A DNA stretch of 64,000 bases from CAZFDT01 sp964518335. GTDB taxonomy: Bacteria; Planctomycetota; Phycisphaerae; Phycisphaerales; Phycisphaeraceae. The notes under the pieces are model-generated. The model worked only from the letters and a program-made list of their open reading frames with translations. It was not told the origin of the DNA and made no database searches. The DNA lies in assembly GCA_964518335.1 (NCBI GenBank), contig CAZFDT010000018.1, forward strand, positions 11,454 to 75,453, given 5' to 3'. Within the stretch, counting starts at the first letter, position 1, and each line of letters starts with the position of its first letter. Made by a program: the position numbers and the translations under genes. Below, piece after piece: positions 16,750 to 25,000 of this stretch.

Positions 16750-18978
16750 TCAAATCACAGATAGATCGGCGGGCAGGTGCATCTGTGTGTCAGTGACCAA
16801 GCCTAACTCGTCGTCATACCGCCAGACGGAATGCAGCACCGCGGGGCGGTCGTCGAAGGCCTGTATCTCGCCGGCGGTGACAAGCGTGTCGAACACCCGT
16901 GCCGGAATCTGCACCGTGTAACGCTGGGCCTGACGGCGCAGGGTGCGATCGACGTGCGGGGCGCCGAGCAACTTACTCACGATGCGATTGCCTTCGTCGC
17001 GCCAGGGCATAACCACCGGTTTCTGCTCGTCGGGGATCATCTGGAACCGCTGGGCGGCGGTGGCGTAGTCGAAGCACAGGCCTCGAACATCATTGAGGCA
17101 TTCCATCACGCGTTGTTTGTCCCAGGCGTCCTGCTTCTTCCAATAGTGCAACTCGAAGTACCGTTGCACGGCGTCGAGGCTCAGCAGGTCGTCGTACCGG
17201 CCGATCAACTCACGAGCGGTCGCGGCCGTCTGTCGCAGATGGCCCGGCGGGATGGCGTTGACGCCGCCTTCGGGCGTGAAGACGAACGTCTGTCCCGGCT
17301 CGGGCAGCCTGCCCTCACGATTGCATCGGCCGGCGGCCTGGGCGATTGCGTCCAGCCCCGCCAAGGAGCGATACACCACGGGGAAATCCACATCCACGCC
17401 CGCTTCGATGAGCTGCGTGCTGACCACCCGGCACGGCGCACCCGACGCCAGCCGCGGCTTGATCTGATCAACCAGCATCGACCGATGGGCCGGACACATC
17501 GCGGCACTGAGATGGATCGCCTCGACGCCCGATTGGCGAACGAGCTTGTAGAGTTCGGCCGCGCGTCGGCGCGTCTCGACGATGCAGAGCACCTGCGGCT
17601 GCTCCACGATGCGCTGCGACAACGCTGCGGCCGACAGTTCGCCCACATGCGTCACGCGAACGCGCCGCAGAGCTTCGAACAGGGCCAGGGGATCGGCCAT
17701 GATCTCTCGCACGTTCTCCAACCCAATGGTGAAGTCCGCCCGCTTGACGATCGCCGGCTGCGTAGCGGTGCAGAGCACGATTGTCGCACCGTAATTGCGA
17801 ACCAGTTCCGCCAATACGGCCAAGCACGGACGCAGCAGTTCCACCGGCAGCGCCTGGGCTTCGTCCAGGATGATCACGCTACGCGCCAGCCGGTGCAGCT
17901 TCCGACATCGCGATGTACGACAGGCAAATAATGATTCGAGCAACTGAACGTTGGTGGTGACGACCACAGGCGCGTCCCAGTTTTCACTGGCAAGCCGGCC
18001 CCAGAGCGTCTCCTTCTTCGGATCGAGATTGCTGTGGTGCTCCAACAGGCAACCGCCATCGTCGGCGAGAGCGTCTCGCAGCACCTGGGCATTCTGCTCG
18101 ATGATGCTCGTATATGGCAGCGCGTAGATCACCCGATTCAACTGATGCAGGGCGGCGTGCCGAAGCGCAAACGCAAAACTGGCAAGCGTTTTGCCGCCAC
18201 CGGTTGGAACCGTCAGTGAAAAGAAGCCCGGCGCCCGTTCCGCGGCTCGAACGCAGCTATCGTAAACCTCGGCACGACGCTGCTTGACGGCCGATGGCGG
18301 CGAACCCTGCTGCTTCTCCGCGACAAGCTCATCCACCCTGACGGCCCATTGGTCCCACGCCGGCGGCTTCGCCTGCCTGGCCGTGGCGGCATCCGAATTC
18401 ATGAACCCTTCGGTACAGAGAAAATCAGCGTCCACCAGGCAGGAAAACAGCATCCGACCGAACGTGGCCAACTGGAACCCGCCTTCGCCGCCGTTGCACC
18501 AGCAAAATGGCGGCGGCGGTAATGATGGCGTGACGAGCAGGTCGCATGGAGCCGCGGAAATCGGCTCAGTTGCTTTGACCATACGATGAGCCAGATTCCC
18601 GCCGACGTCAGCCGTCGCATCCGAACCGCTGTCGAGCAATCCACTGTGATGCCCCGCGATGCAGTACGCCAGCAAACGCCAATCCAGTAAAGATGTCAGA
18701 ACACGCTTGGCGTGCTGTGCCCCTGCTGTACTGTGATCGACCTTGCCAGCGACTTCGGCGTCCTCCCCATAGGAGTAACTTGAATTGCACAGGTATCGCT
18801 GAAACGCTTCGGAATACTTGCCTAGGTCGTGCCACAATCCGGCGATTCGCCCCCATGCGGCGGCGCCAAACGCGGACGCAAATCGCTCGGCCAGATCGGC
18901 CACCTGCTGCAGATGCACCGGCAGCGGCTCCCACTCCGTCTTGTCCCGACCCGGCAATGAGTGTGCGTAATAGTCCAC
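16750..18978 (-). CDS. cas3: CRISPR helicase-nuclease Cas3 (type I-C)
   Basis: This 742-residue protein starts with GTG at 18978, preceded by GGGGAG at good spacing. The HD nuclease domain is N-terminal, with HSLPGR, LWHDLGKYS (residues about 48-56) and the later VDHSTAGAQHA and AYCIAGHHSGLL blocks. The SF2 helicase has Walker A VPTGGGKTLASFAF, motif II ILDEAQALP, motif III LCTATQPA and a motif VI-like QAAGRCNREG. It unwinds and degrades DNA marked by Cascade. The gene has its own candidate promoter at about 19110 and is separated from cas5c by the 624-bp mini-CRISPR region, so it could stay expressed when the effector operon is repressed. Confidence 0.96.
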   Translation of the reverse strand: MDYYAHSLPGRDKTEWEPLPVHLQQVADLAERFASAFGAAAWGRIAGLWHDLGKYSEAFQRYLCNSSYSYGEDAEVAGKVDHSTAGAQHAKRVLTSLLDWRLLAYCIAGHHSGLLDSGSDATADVGGNLAHRMVKATEPISAAPCDLLVTPSLPPPPFCWCNGGEGGFQLATFGRMLFSCLVDADFLCTEGFMNSDAATARQAKPPAWDQWAVRVDELVAEKQQGSPPSAVKQRRAEVYDSCVRAAERAPGFFSLTVPTGGGKTLASFAFALRHAALHQLNRVIYALPYTSIIEQNAQVLRDALADDGGCLLEHHSNLDPKKETLWGRLASENWDAPVVVTTNVQLLESLFACRTSRCRKLHRLARSVIILDEAQALPVELLRPCLAVLAELVRNYGATIVLCTATQPAIVKRADFTIGLENVREIMADPLALFEALRRVRVTHVGELSAAALSQRIVEQPQVLCIVETRRRAAELYKLVRQSGVEAIHLSAAMCPAHRSMLVDQIKPRLASGAPCRVVSTQLIEAGVDVDFPVVYRSLAGLDAIAQAAGRCNREGRLPEPGQTFVFTPEGGVNAIPPGHLRQTAATARELIGRYDDLLSLDAVQRYFELHYWKKQDAWDKQRVMECLNDVRGLCFDYATAAQRFQMIPDEQKPVVMPWRDEGNRIVSKLLGAPHVDRTLRRQAQRYTVQIPARVFDTLVTAGEIQAFDDRPAVLHSVWRYDDELGLVTDTQMHLPADLSVI

Positions 18979-19092
18979 CGGAACTCCCCGTGCGGTTAGG
19001 TGTCAGCGAACAGACGAGCGGCTTGGCTCACATCGGCCCTGGCGAACATCGCCAGTGGCCCCGCGACTCCGAGATGGACCGGAAGAGCACCC

Positions 19093-19133
19093 ATGGATGA
19101 GTCATCCATAATCTTTCCACATCAGTGTGTCAA
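19093..19133 (-). promoter_or_regulatory. Putative cas3 promoter with 17-bp palindromic operator
   Basis: On the minus strand a perfect TTGACA (19133-19128) is followed after 17 bp by TATGGA (19110-19105). A palindrome, ATGGATGA-G-TCATCCAT (19093-19109), overlaps the -10 box and start site. The resulting leader to the cas3 GTG would be about 120 nt. Confidence 0.5.
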
Positions 19134-19824
19134 ATTCTAGGATGCCGATCATCGCGATTTCGCGATTTTCAGACTTGACTGCGATGCAGTGGCGGCCGAC
19201 CGCCTGCGTCAGCAGCGTGTGAGTGCCTCGACGCAGGATCGCGGTCAGCGGATAACGGTGATACGCTAACTCTGCTGGCGTGGCCGTGCAACTGTGCATC
19301 TGAGGCGATATGCAGTCCGCACGGAGGCAATTGGCGGCAAGAACGTGGTGCGGCGGTAGAGGGATTGCATGACGACTCTACTGCCCGCGGAACGCCGCCA
19401 ACCTGCCGTCTTGGATTGTGCGGAGCATGCACCAACATCAGGTCCTATGCATGTTCAGTCCTCGCGGCCCCTCTGCCACCGGAGCAGGTCGCCCCCTATG
19501 CCTGTGCGTTCCCTCGCCGATCAACTTCGGCCAAATCCTCGTGAGGAACGGAACGTACCCAAGCCCACTGACATCTGTGAGTCAGTGGGCTTGTGAGGTT
19601 TTTCATATTGCGATGTGGTGGTTCTATGAAGCTCGATCACCCAGTCTCGCAATGCCTTGCGCATGATCACGCTTCAGTGGCAGGTGATGGGGTCATTGTC
19701 GGGGTATAGCCCCGCACCTTCTCAATTGCCCGTATGGTGACACGGGCGATGAGTACCTGCTCGCACTGTCCAAGCTGTTCAGCCGGCATCGTCGGCGACA
19801 GTGCTTCTTCGACACGCGTGGCGA
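19134..19824. other. Stretch without a convincing gene; contains a terminator-like hairpin
   Basis: No frame here shows family features. AAGCCCACTGAC (19561-19572) and GTCAGTGGGCTT (19581-19592) form a perfect 12-bp stem with an 8-nt loop, followed by GTGAGGTTTTTC on the plus strand, a likely Rho-independent terminator. A 65-codon minus-strand frame at 19102-19299 is unrecognised and overlaps the cas3 promoter. Confidence 0.5.
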
Positions 19825-20283
19825 TTATGAGGCGCCGCGTGGTTGGTAACAATTGCCGCTGTGCTGCAGCAGCTTTGTCAGAGACATCCTGCCAGCACCG
19901 CCCATTCGCTCGCCGCCCACCATCACGCATTGGCTCAGCTTGTGGCCATTCCTGATGAGCCAGTTTTCCAACCCACTGATCATCTGGTCCTTCTGATGAT
20001 CCCCGTTGGAGCGCAGACAACGGTAGCCGGTGGCGCCCTGGGCGTGGCATCGGTTGGTGTGGGGATAGTTCACCACACCGCGCGGCTGGACTTCGCCTAC
20101 GGAGCCGGCTTCGTTCTCTTGTTGGTGCTTGCTGCAGAGATACGGCCGCTTGCTGTCCCGGTCGCGGTAGAAGCGTGGTCGCCAACCCACGTTGAGGTAC
20201 ACGTCCTCGAAGAGCACTTCGTAATCGGCCGGCTGACCGCAGCCGGGCACGGAGCAGGTGGGGTTGCCGCGCTGATGCTTCAT
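19825..20283 (-). CDS. Hypothetical protein with Cys/His residues, mobile-element operon
   Basis: ATG at 20283 gives 152 residues starting MKHQRGNPTCSVPGCGQPAD. The pattern C-x4-C, then CSKHQQE and later CHAQG and CLRSNGDH suggests a zinc-binding fold, but I do not recognise a family. It is the last gene of a minus-strand run that begins with the replication-initiator-like gene at 22618, 10 bp after its neighbour. Another frame stays open across the 3' end to 19667, so a frameshift or an extra small gene cannot be ruled out. Confidence 0.55.
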   Translation of the reverse strand: MKHQRGNPTCSVPGCGQPADYEVLFEDVYLNVGWRPRFYRDRDSKRPYLCSKHQQENEAGSVGEVQPRGVVNYPHTNRCHAQGATGYRCLRSNGDHQKDQMISGLENWLIRNGHKLSQCVMVGGERMGGAGRMSLTKLLQHSGNCYQPRGAS

Positions 20284-20293
20284 CGCATCTCTA

Positions 20294-20674
20294 TCATGTG
20301 CGTGTATTGAGCACCTCCATTGCTTCAGCTTGCCAGACCTCGTCGGTGTACTCGGACTTGAGTTCGTCCCACGCGGCCTGTTGCTGGTCACTGGCGACTT
20401 CGTTGAAGATCGGCCGGTAACTCACAACGCCTGCGGCATCGCATTCCGGGCGCAACAGCCCGGCATCCACGTAGCGAAGCACGGTGCAGAAGACAGTTTG
20501 GCGCTGGCCGGGTTGGATTCGGCTCAGCAGATCCGTCAGCGTGAACGACCATCGGTGTTGGCGGTAAAGCACGATCAGGCTGTGAACGCGACGGACGATG
20601 TCCGCCGCGCAGGCTTGAGGCGTGGTCCTGGTTGAGGTTGAACATACGGTGATTTTCCTGTTCTTCATGGTCAT
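20294..20674 (-). CDS. Small winged-helix-like protein, mobile-element operon (paralogue of the next gene)
   Basis: This 126-residue protein starts MTMKNRKITVCSTST after a CAAGGA site. Its middle part, WSFTLTDLLSRI followed by YVDAGLLRPE, resembles the neighbouring 144-residue protein (CSFTLDELLLTI and YVRAGLLEAD). The spacing suggests a small winged-helix domain of about 50 residues. The role is unknown; in replicon and phage modules such proteins are often regulators. It shares the operon with rep and lies 82 bp downstream of its paralogue. Confidence 0.6.
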   Translation of the reverse strand: MTMKNRKITVCSTSTRTTPQACAADIVRRVHSLIVLYRQHRWSFTLTDLLSRIQPGQRQTVFCTVLRYVDAGLLRPECDAAGVVSYRPIFNEVASDQQQAAWDELKSEYTDEVWQAEAMEVLNTRT

Positions 20675-20756
20675 TGTCCTTGAGCCATTGGCTTGGTATT
20701 CGCGGTTGTGGATCGGGATTCGCAGCAGGCACTTTGCTCGTCACGTCATGGTCGCC

Positions 20757-21191
20757 TCAGCACAGTTCGTCCAGCACCAGGTCGATGACGGCCATGACCG
20801 AGTGGGTGTCGTGGAGGATTTCCTCGGGGAGCAGGCCGTGCAGGTGTTGGCGCAGGGCCGACTGCTGTTCGTCGTTGGGCGGTCCGTAGGCGGGGAGGTA
20901 GTGGATGCAGCCGTCGTCGGTGTGGTCGGCTTCCAGCAGGCCGGCGCGCACGTACTGGTCGATCGTCCGGCGGATGCGATGGCGCTGCTGATGATGCACC
21001 TTGCGTCCGGCAAAGATGGTGAGCAGCAGCTCGTCGAGGGTGAACGAGCAGCACAGGCCGCGCTTATGCCGAATGTAGCGATGCACCAGATGCGCCCGGT
21101 TGGGCCTGCGTCTGGTCGCTGTGTGAGGTTGCCATTGTGGAACCCCCGGAAGTGACCCTGGAAGTTGGTGGTTGGTGAGTAGTGTGGTCAT
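20757..21191 (-). CDS. Small winged-helix-like protein, mobile-element operon
   Basis: ATG at 21191 with GAAAGAGA upstream gives 144 residues (MTTLLTNHQLPGSLPGV). The central block CSFTLDELLLTIFAGRK, an Arg-rich helix and YVRAGLLEADHTDDGCIHYL look like a winged helix ending in a beta wing. It is a diverged duplicate of the 126-residue protein downstream. An acidic C terminus follows. The function is not known, and its place in the rep operon suggests copy control or regulation. Confidence 0.6.
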   Translation of the reverse strand: MTTLLTNHQLPGSLPGVPQWQPHTATRRRPNRAHLVHRYIRHKRGLCCSFTLDELLLTIFAGRKVHHQQRHRIRRTIDQYVRAGLLEADHTDDGCIHYLPAYGPPNDEQQSALRQHLHGLLPEEILHDTHSVMAVIDLVLDELC

Positions 21192-21204
21192 GTGCGTGTC
21201 TCTT

Positions 21205-21471
21205 TCAGTCGGTTGCGCGGTCGTCATACAGCTTGGGCGCCGCGCTGATGTCATGGCTGGTAGCACGGCTGTGCAGACCTAACTTCATTATAACCGAATG
21301 CGGAATATAGATATCCATCTCATGACGGGCTCTGTGACAAAGGTGAACATGGACAGTCAGGCCACCGGAAGTTAATAGTGATAATTCTGGCATAGTGATG
21401 GTTTTTGCCAATCTCGATGCATCTCTGAACATCGCAAGAGTGGCCCTCTTCCAGCGGGCCACCTTGGCCAT
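21205..21471 (-). CDS. Small hypothetical protein (88 aa) after rep
   Basis: ATG at 21471 has a good AGGAAA site 6 bases upstream and yields MAKVARWKRATLAMFRDASR and so on for 88 residues. The predicted start lies 16 bp after the rep stop and the stop lies 13 bp before the next ATG, so it is translationally packed in the operon. A basic N-terminal helix is visible; the remainder is not recognised. Confidence 0.6.
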   Translation of the reverse strand: MAKVARWKRATLAMFRDASRLAKTITMPELSLLTSGGLTVHVHLCHRARHEMDIYIPHSVIMKLGLHSRATSHDISAAPKLYDDRATD

Positions 21472-21487
21472 GGGGGTTTCCTGTGTT

Positions 21488-22618
21488 TTAGGGGCTCGGA
21501 CCGGGTTGCCGCAGGCACCTGAGAATCTCCGGGGGAATATGCGAACTGATAGGCCATGACTTCTCATCCACTTCGGGCTCGTCATCTTCCACGGGCCAGT
21601 CCGCCAAGCCCAACTCCAGGCAGACATGGCACAGTGCCGAGCCGATCCGCTTGGTGGGCACTTCCTCAGGCGCCCCATAGGGTGGAAACTGCTTGAAGGT
21701 CGGCAGTTCACCTTCCCTAAGCGGCAGAGGCACGTTGATGTACCTGGCAAACTGCTCCAGGTGCAGGCTCTTACCCTCTAGTTGCGGCACCAGCACCTTG
21801 AAGATGGCGTCCAGCGCATCGACGGGACAGATAAAGCCGGTATACATATTGGCCGTGTCGGCGCGGGAGTTGTCCTTGAGCCGGTGCACGAAGATTCCGC
21901 AGGGGTTCTTCAGGTCTTTGCTGAAGCGCACCTCACAGGCCAGGTTCATCAACTCCATGGCGGACCACTCGCCCTCCCCAACATGCTTGGCGGCGGACTG
22001 GCCGACATGGCCTGCCCCCACGCATAACCGCGGCACAATGGCCTCGGCCTGCTTCAGGGACAAGGGCCGGTCCAGCAGTTCCAGAATCTGGGCCCGGCGG
22101 GTGAACAGGTATTCTCCGCTCTGCCCCACGGACTCCTCGCCTTCAGGCGAATAGTCCGGATCGGCGTCATCGTCTGCGCTGGCCAGTTCCTGGGAATCAA
22201 CCTGGTCTGTCTGGTCTATCGGGTCTGTCTGGCCGGCTGATTGCAGAGATTCTGCTTCCGGGGGCAGGGCTTGCATGGGAGTGGGAATGATGAGCTGATA
22301 GTGATTGCACCGGCCTCGCCTGCCTGCGGCGCGGTCAATCAGTCCCTTGGACTGAAGGGACTTAAGCGCCTGGGCGATCCGGCTCTTGGAGATGCCTGCC
22401 CGTGTGGCGAGCGTGGCATAAGAGGGATAGATCCGGTTCGATTTGGTGTTGCGAAAGCTCGCCAGCGCCAGATAGACCTTAAGCTCGTTGCGGGTCAGAC
22501 TGCACAACTGATCCAGTAGGCGGGCCGGCACCATGAAATACGGATGATTCGCAGGATTGAACCGGGTAAACGAGGGCTGTGTCGTAAAGGCATCTGAGGG
22601 GGACGAAACGGCATGCAT
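21488..22618 (-). CDS. Replication-initiator-like winged-helix protein (plasmid Rep type)
   Basis: This 376-residue protein has a clear N-terminal helix-turn-helix at about residues 37-95: LTRNELKVYLALASFRN, YATLATRAGISKSRIAQALK, then LQSKGLIDRAAG. This is the HTH_36 type found in DnaD-like and plasmid or phage replication proteins. The C-terminal half has no motif I recognise. It heads a minus-strand operon of four small genes, and six iteron-like repeats lie about 600 bp upstream, which is the layout of an iteron-controlled replicon. It could alternatively be a regulator of the element. Confidence 0.65.
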   Translation of the reverse strand: MHAVSSPSDAFTTQPSFTRFNPANHPYFMVPARLLDQLCSLTRNELKVYLALASFRNTKSNRIYPSYATLATRAGISKSRIAQALKSLQSKGLIDRAAGRRGRCNHYQLIIPTPMQALPPEAESLQSAGQTDPIDQTDQVDSQELASADDDADPDYSPEGEESVGQSGEYLFTRRAQILELLDRPLSLKQAEAIVPRLCVGAGHVGQSAAKHVGEGEWSAMELMNLACEVRFSKDLKNPCGIFVHRLKDNSRADTANMYTGFICPVDALDAIFKVLVPQLEGKSLHLEQFARYINVPLPLREGELPTFKQFPPYGAPEEVPTKRIGSALCHVCLELGLADWPVEDDEPEVDEKSWPISSHIPPEILRCLRQPGPSP

Positions 22619-23120
22619 ATCGGCGATCAGAACTCCATGGCAATATCTGACCCCGGATCAATCTGTCTGTTTGTGTAACGCGTTACACTTTACAGGGCGC
22701 CGTTCAGTTACCTATCAAAAAGATTAACTGAAGGCACATCTGGCAATCGGACGGGTCCACATACCTGAACAGAGCCAGACACTTCCATCCACTATACCAT
22801 AGAATGCAATAAATGCCAGTGGTTTAGATTGAAACCGAATACCAGATGGAAGCAAGCCTGCCGGTGGAACACTTCTGAACGGGATACCAGACGGCTGACT
22901 GTGTCTATAGACTGACTCTGCCTGAGAGTTACCTGAAGGTATAGAGTTTCTACAACTCAGTAATAAAACTCGATTACGGGATTGTTTCCGGGGGGATTTC
23001 CGGGGGAAGGTCCAAAAGTACCTGAGACGTTGATTGTGATCATGACCAGGTTTATGCGGATCAATTGCCTGACGGCATAGATTTCATATAACTGAACAGT
23101 CAAGCAAGTTTCCGGGGGCC
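22619..23120. other. Non-coding region upstream of rep
   Basis: About 500 bp with lower GC than the rest of the window. It holds two copies of the 9-mer TTCCGGGGG in tandem (22986-22994, 22998-23006) and another at 23110-23118. No coding frame is credible. It probably holds the rep promoter and part of the origin. Confidence 0.5.
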
Positions 23121-23195
23121 AAAGGGAACAACAACAACAACAGCACCCGCCCCCTCCAGGGGGGTCGTGTTGTTGTTGTTGTTGTTCCCCTTTTT
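23121..23195. repeat. Long hairpin with (AAC)n/(GTT)n arms
   Basis: The left arm 23121-23142 begins AAAGGGAAC and continues as AAC triplets; the right arm 23168-23195 consists of GTT triplets ending in CCCCTTTTT. The arms pair over about 22 bp apart from one extra triplet and one extra C. The loop contains a second small hairpin of C and G runs (about 23149-23164). On the plus strand it ends in a T-run like a terminator; on DNA it could extrude near the origin. Confidence 0.75.
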
Positions 23196-23220
23196 CCTCT
23201 TGTTGTTTATATAGTTAGAG

Positions 23221-23353
23221 GTCCAGAAACTGTACTCGGGTGAGTGCAGATTCCGTACTGGGTGGGTAGTGCGAAAACTGTACTCACCCTGGTGCAGAAA
23301 CTGTACCTGCCTGAGTCCCGAAACCGTACTACCCCAGGTCCAGAAGCTGTACT
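23221..23353. repeat. Six iterons, putative replication origin
   Basis: Six direct repeats close to GTSCAGAAACTGTACT start at 23221, 23244, 23269, 23292, 23315 and 23338. Spacing is 23, 25, 23, 23 and 23 bp, about two helical turns. The core CTGTAC or CCGTAC is present in all. Direct repeats at this phase upstream of a rep gene are the mark of iteron plasmid origins, where Rep binds both to start and to limit replication. Confidence 0.82.
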
Positions 23354-23502
23354 TAGCGCCGATTTATGTCTTAGTTTGCGCATGGCCTGTTCCCGGCGGC
23401 CGGTCAGCCTGGCAGCGCATCTAGCTGAACAGTCTGCGCCACAGAAAAGGGTGGGTACGGCGCGTTGCATGGCGCCGCACCCACCCGTGGCGAGCTATGG
23501 GT

Positions 23503-23766
23503 CTAGCAGTTGTGGTGGTTCATCAACCAGGTATCGACAGTCTCTTTGCGCCAGCGGATCGCGCTGCCCTCCTTCAGATCCGGCCCGGGGAACTTGCCTT
23601 GGGATCGTCTGGTCTGCAGCGTGCGCACCGCGATGCCGAGCATCTCCGCCACTTGCTTCTGGGTCAGGTAGATGTCCTTGGCGGCATCCGGCGCTGGCGC
23701 CGCCGCTGGAATCTGTTGCTTGACGGTCATGGGTGTACCTTGCTGTTGCTTGTTTTGAGTGTTCAT
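23503..23766 (-). CDS. AlpA/excisionase-type MerR-like DNA-binding protein, copy 1
   Basis: This 87-residue protein has a C-terminal winged helix: YLTQKQVAEMLGIAVRTLQT, RRSQGKFPGPDL, then IRWRKETVDTWL. This is the helix_turn_helix_17 / excisionase family pattern, which directs excision of integrated elements or regulates their genes. The N-terminal 30 residues are Gln/Ala-rich. ATG at 23766 follows GGAAA by 7 bases; an ATG at 23730 is an alternative. A close paralogue lies 260 bp upstream, with 84 identical base pairs in the helix-turn-helix region. Confidence 0.8.
   Translation of the reverse strand: MNTQNKQQQGTPMTVKQQIPAAAPAPDAAKDIYLTQKQVAEMLGIAVRTLQTRRSQGKFPGPDLKEGSAIRWRKETVDTWLMNHHNC
23562..23645. 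repeat. 84-bp exact direct repeat, copy 1 (copy 2 at 24091-24174)
   Basis: The two stretches, each starting CGCTGCCCTCC and ending GAGCATCT on the plus strand, are identical. They encode the helix-turn-helix cores of the two AlpA-like genes, while the flanks have diverged. This implies recent duplication or gene conversion. Confidence 0.92.
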
Positions 23767-23898
23767 ATTCGATTTCCAACTGTATGGTGCTTTCCGGGGG
23801 CTGCGCTATCCTCACGCGAGGACAAATCGACGCAGACTTCGATGAGTAAAAGAATGAAGCGGGGCGCCCGAACGAGCACGCCCCGCTTCGTAGATTGA

Positions 23899-24012
23899 TC
23901 AGGCCGCTGCCGCCTGGACTTGGCCGGCAGCGGTGTAGCGGTCGCCTTCGCGTTTGACTTAGTCCTTGTGCATCATGGCGACGCCATCACCGACTTTCCT
24001 GTTGGTGATGCG
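23899..24012 (-). pseudogene. Remnant of a second copy of the 171-aa hypothetical gene
   Basis: The minus-strand frame reads RITNRKVGDG, then after an in-frame TAA reads REGDRYTAAG and stops. The intact gene at 24485-25000 carries RITNRKIGEW and RDGDLYTGPD at its C terminus, with about 50 residues between them that are missing here. The order remnant then AlpA-like gene repeats the order of the intact gene and its AlpA-like neighbour, so a two-gene block was duplicated and this part decayed. Confidence 0.65.
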
Positions 24013-24031
24013 GCGCATCCGCAGTGAAGGA

Positions 24032-24355
24032 CTACTTGCGCATGTGAGTGTTCAGCCAATGATCCACGGTGGATTGTTTCCAGCGGATCACGCTGCCCTC
24101 CTTCAGATCCGGCCCGGGGAACTTGCCTTGGGATCGTCTGGTCTGCAGCGTGCGCACCGCGATGCCGAGCATCTTGGCGACTTGCTTCACAGCTAGATAC
24201 CTGTTAACGGGCTGGTCGGCGAGGGCCGGTGCTTGGGTTGTAGCTTGATCATGATCTTGGAGTGTGGCTTGTACTTGGGTTTGGGCTATAGCTTTGTCTT
24301 TGGCCTCGATTGCGGCCAGCATGTTGTCGAGTGGTTTCATGCCTTTGCAACTCAT
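24032..24355 (-). CDS. AlpA/excisionase-type MerR-like DNA-binding protein, copy 2
   Basis: This 107-residue protein has the winged-helix core YLAVKQVAKMLGIAVRTLQT, RRSQGKFPGPDL and IRWKQSTVDHWL, nearly the same as copy 1 at 23503-23766. The N-terminal 50 residues (with a Gln/Ala/Thr-rich linker) are unrelated to those of copy 1. Excisionase or transcriptional control of the element is likely. The start at 24355 or the ATG at 24340 are both possible. Confidence 0.78.
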   Translation of the reverse strand: MSCKGMKPLDNMLAAIEAKDKAIAQTQVQATLQDHDQATTQAPALADQPVNRYLAVKQVAKMLGIAVRTLQTRRSQGKFPGPDLKEGSVIRWKQSTVDHWLNTHMRK

Positions 24356-24484
24356 GATTCGATGTCATTGTTGTGACGCCTTTGGCGTCCAACGGATCTG
24401 CTTCCACTGTTTTCGCCAGCCACAAGCTAGGGAAAACGTAAGAGGCAGGGCGCCCGAACTGGCACGCCCGCCTGGGTAGATTGA

Positions 24485-25000
24485 TCAGGCCGTTCCGACG
24501 TTGTTATCGTCGGGTCCGGTGTAAAGGTCGCCATCGCGCCTGATCAATCCGCTGTTGATCAGGTCGTCGAGCATCAGCGTAAGCGGCTCACCGCTAAGGT
24601 GAACCGCCGTTTCCAGTTGATGGCGGGTCATCGACCCCTTGCCAACAGCCTCGCAGACGCGCCGGCGCCGCCATTCACCAATCTTGCGATTGGTGATGCG
24701 GTATTCCGCCGCCATTTCGAGGACCGTAGCTTCACTGAACCGCGGCGGGTTCAGTGTGCCGTCCCTGGTCTGTGTGACCAGTTCCAAGACGGCGTCGTAT
24801 ACTGCGGCATTCTTATTTGCCGCTAGCTTCTGCAGTAGCTTGTACTCGTCGGTGTTAGGGTCAAGATCGGCTCCGAGCTGCTCGACCATCTTGCTCACCT
24901 CGTTGTTGAGGTGAGTTGTCAGGTATCTGTCGATCACGACTCCCAGGGGGAGCCGATTACATAGGGTTTTCAGGTCATCATTCGTCATTTTGGAATCCAA
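24485..25000 (-). CDS. Hypothetical protein of the mobile element
   Basis: This frame gives 171 residues (or 167 from the ATG at 24988). It is hydrophilic and has two parts: a helical N-terminal half (LGVVIDRYLTTHLNNEVSKM) and a C-terminal half with MTRHQLETAVHLSGEPLTLM followed by LINSGLIRRDGDLYTG, which looks like a winged helix ending in a beta hairpin. I do not recognise the family. A decayed partial copy lies at 23899-24012. It is likely a DNA-binding protein of the element. Confidence 0.6.
   Translation of the reverse strand: MDSKMTNDDLKTLCNRLPLGVVIDRYLTTHLNNEVSKMVEQLGADLDPNTDEYKLLQKLAANKNAAVYDAVLELVTQTRDGTLNPPRFSEATVLEMAAEYRITNRKIGEWRRRRVCEAVGKGSMTRHQLETAVHLSGEPLTLMLDDLINSGLIRRDGDLYTGPDDNNVGTA

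Noticed and set aside
19102..19299. 65-codon minus-strand frame upstream of cas3
   Set aside because: No family, no ribosome-binding site found, and it overlaps the likely cas3 promoter and its palindrome.
23207..23470. 87-codon frame over the iterons
   Set aside because: Its repeated residues come from the iterons, and no start site supports translation.
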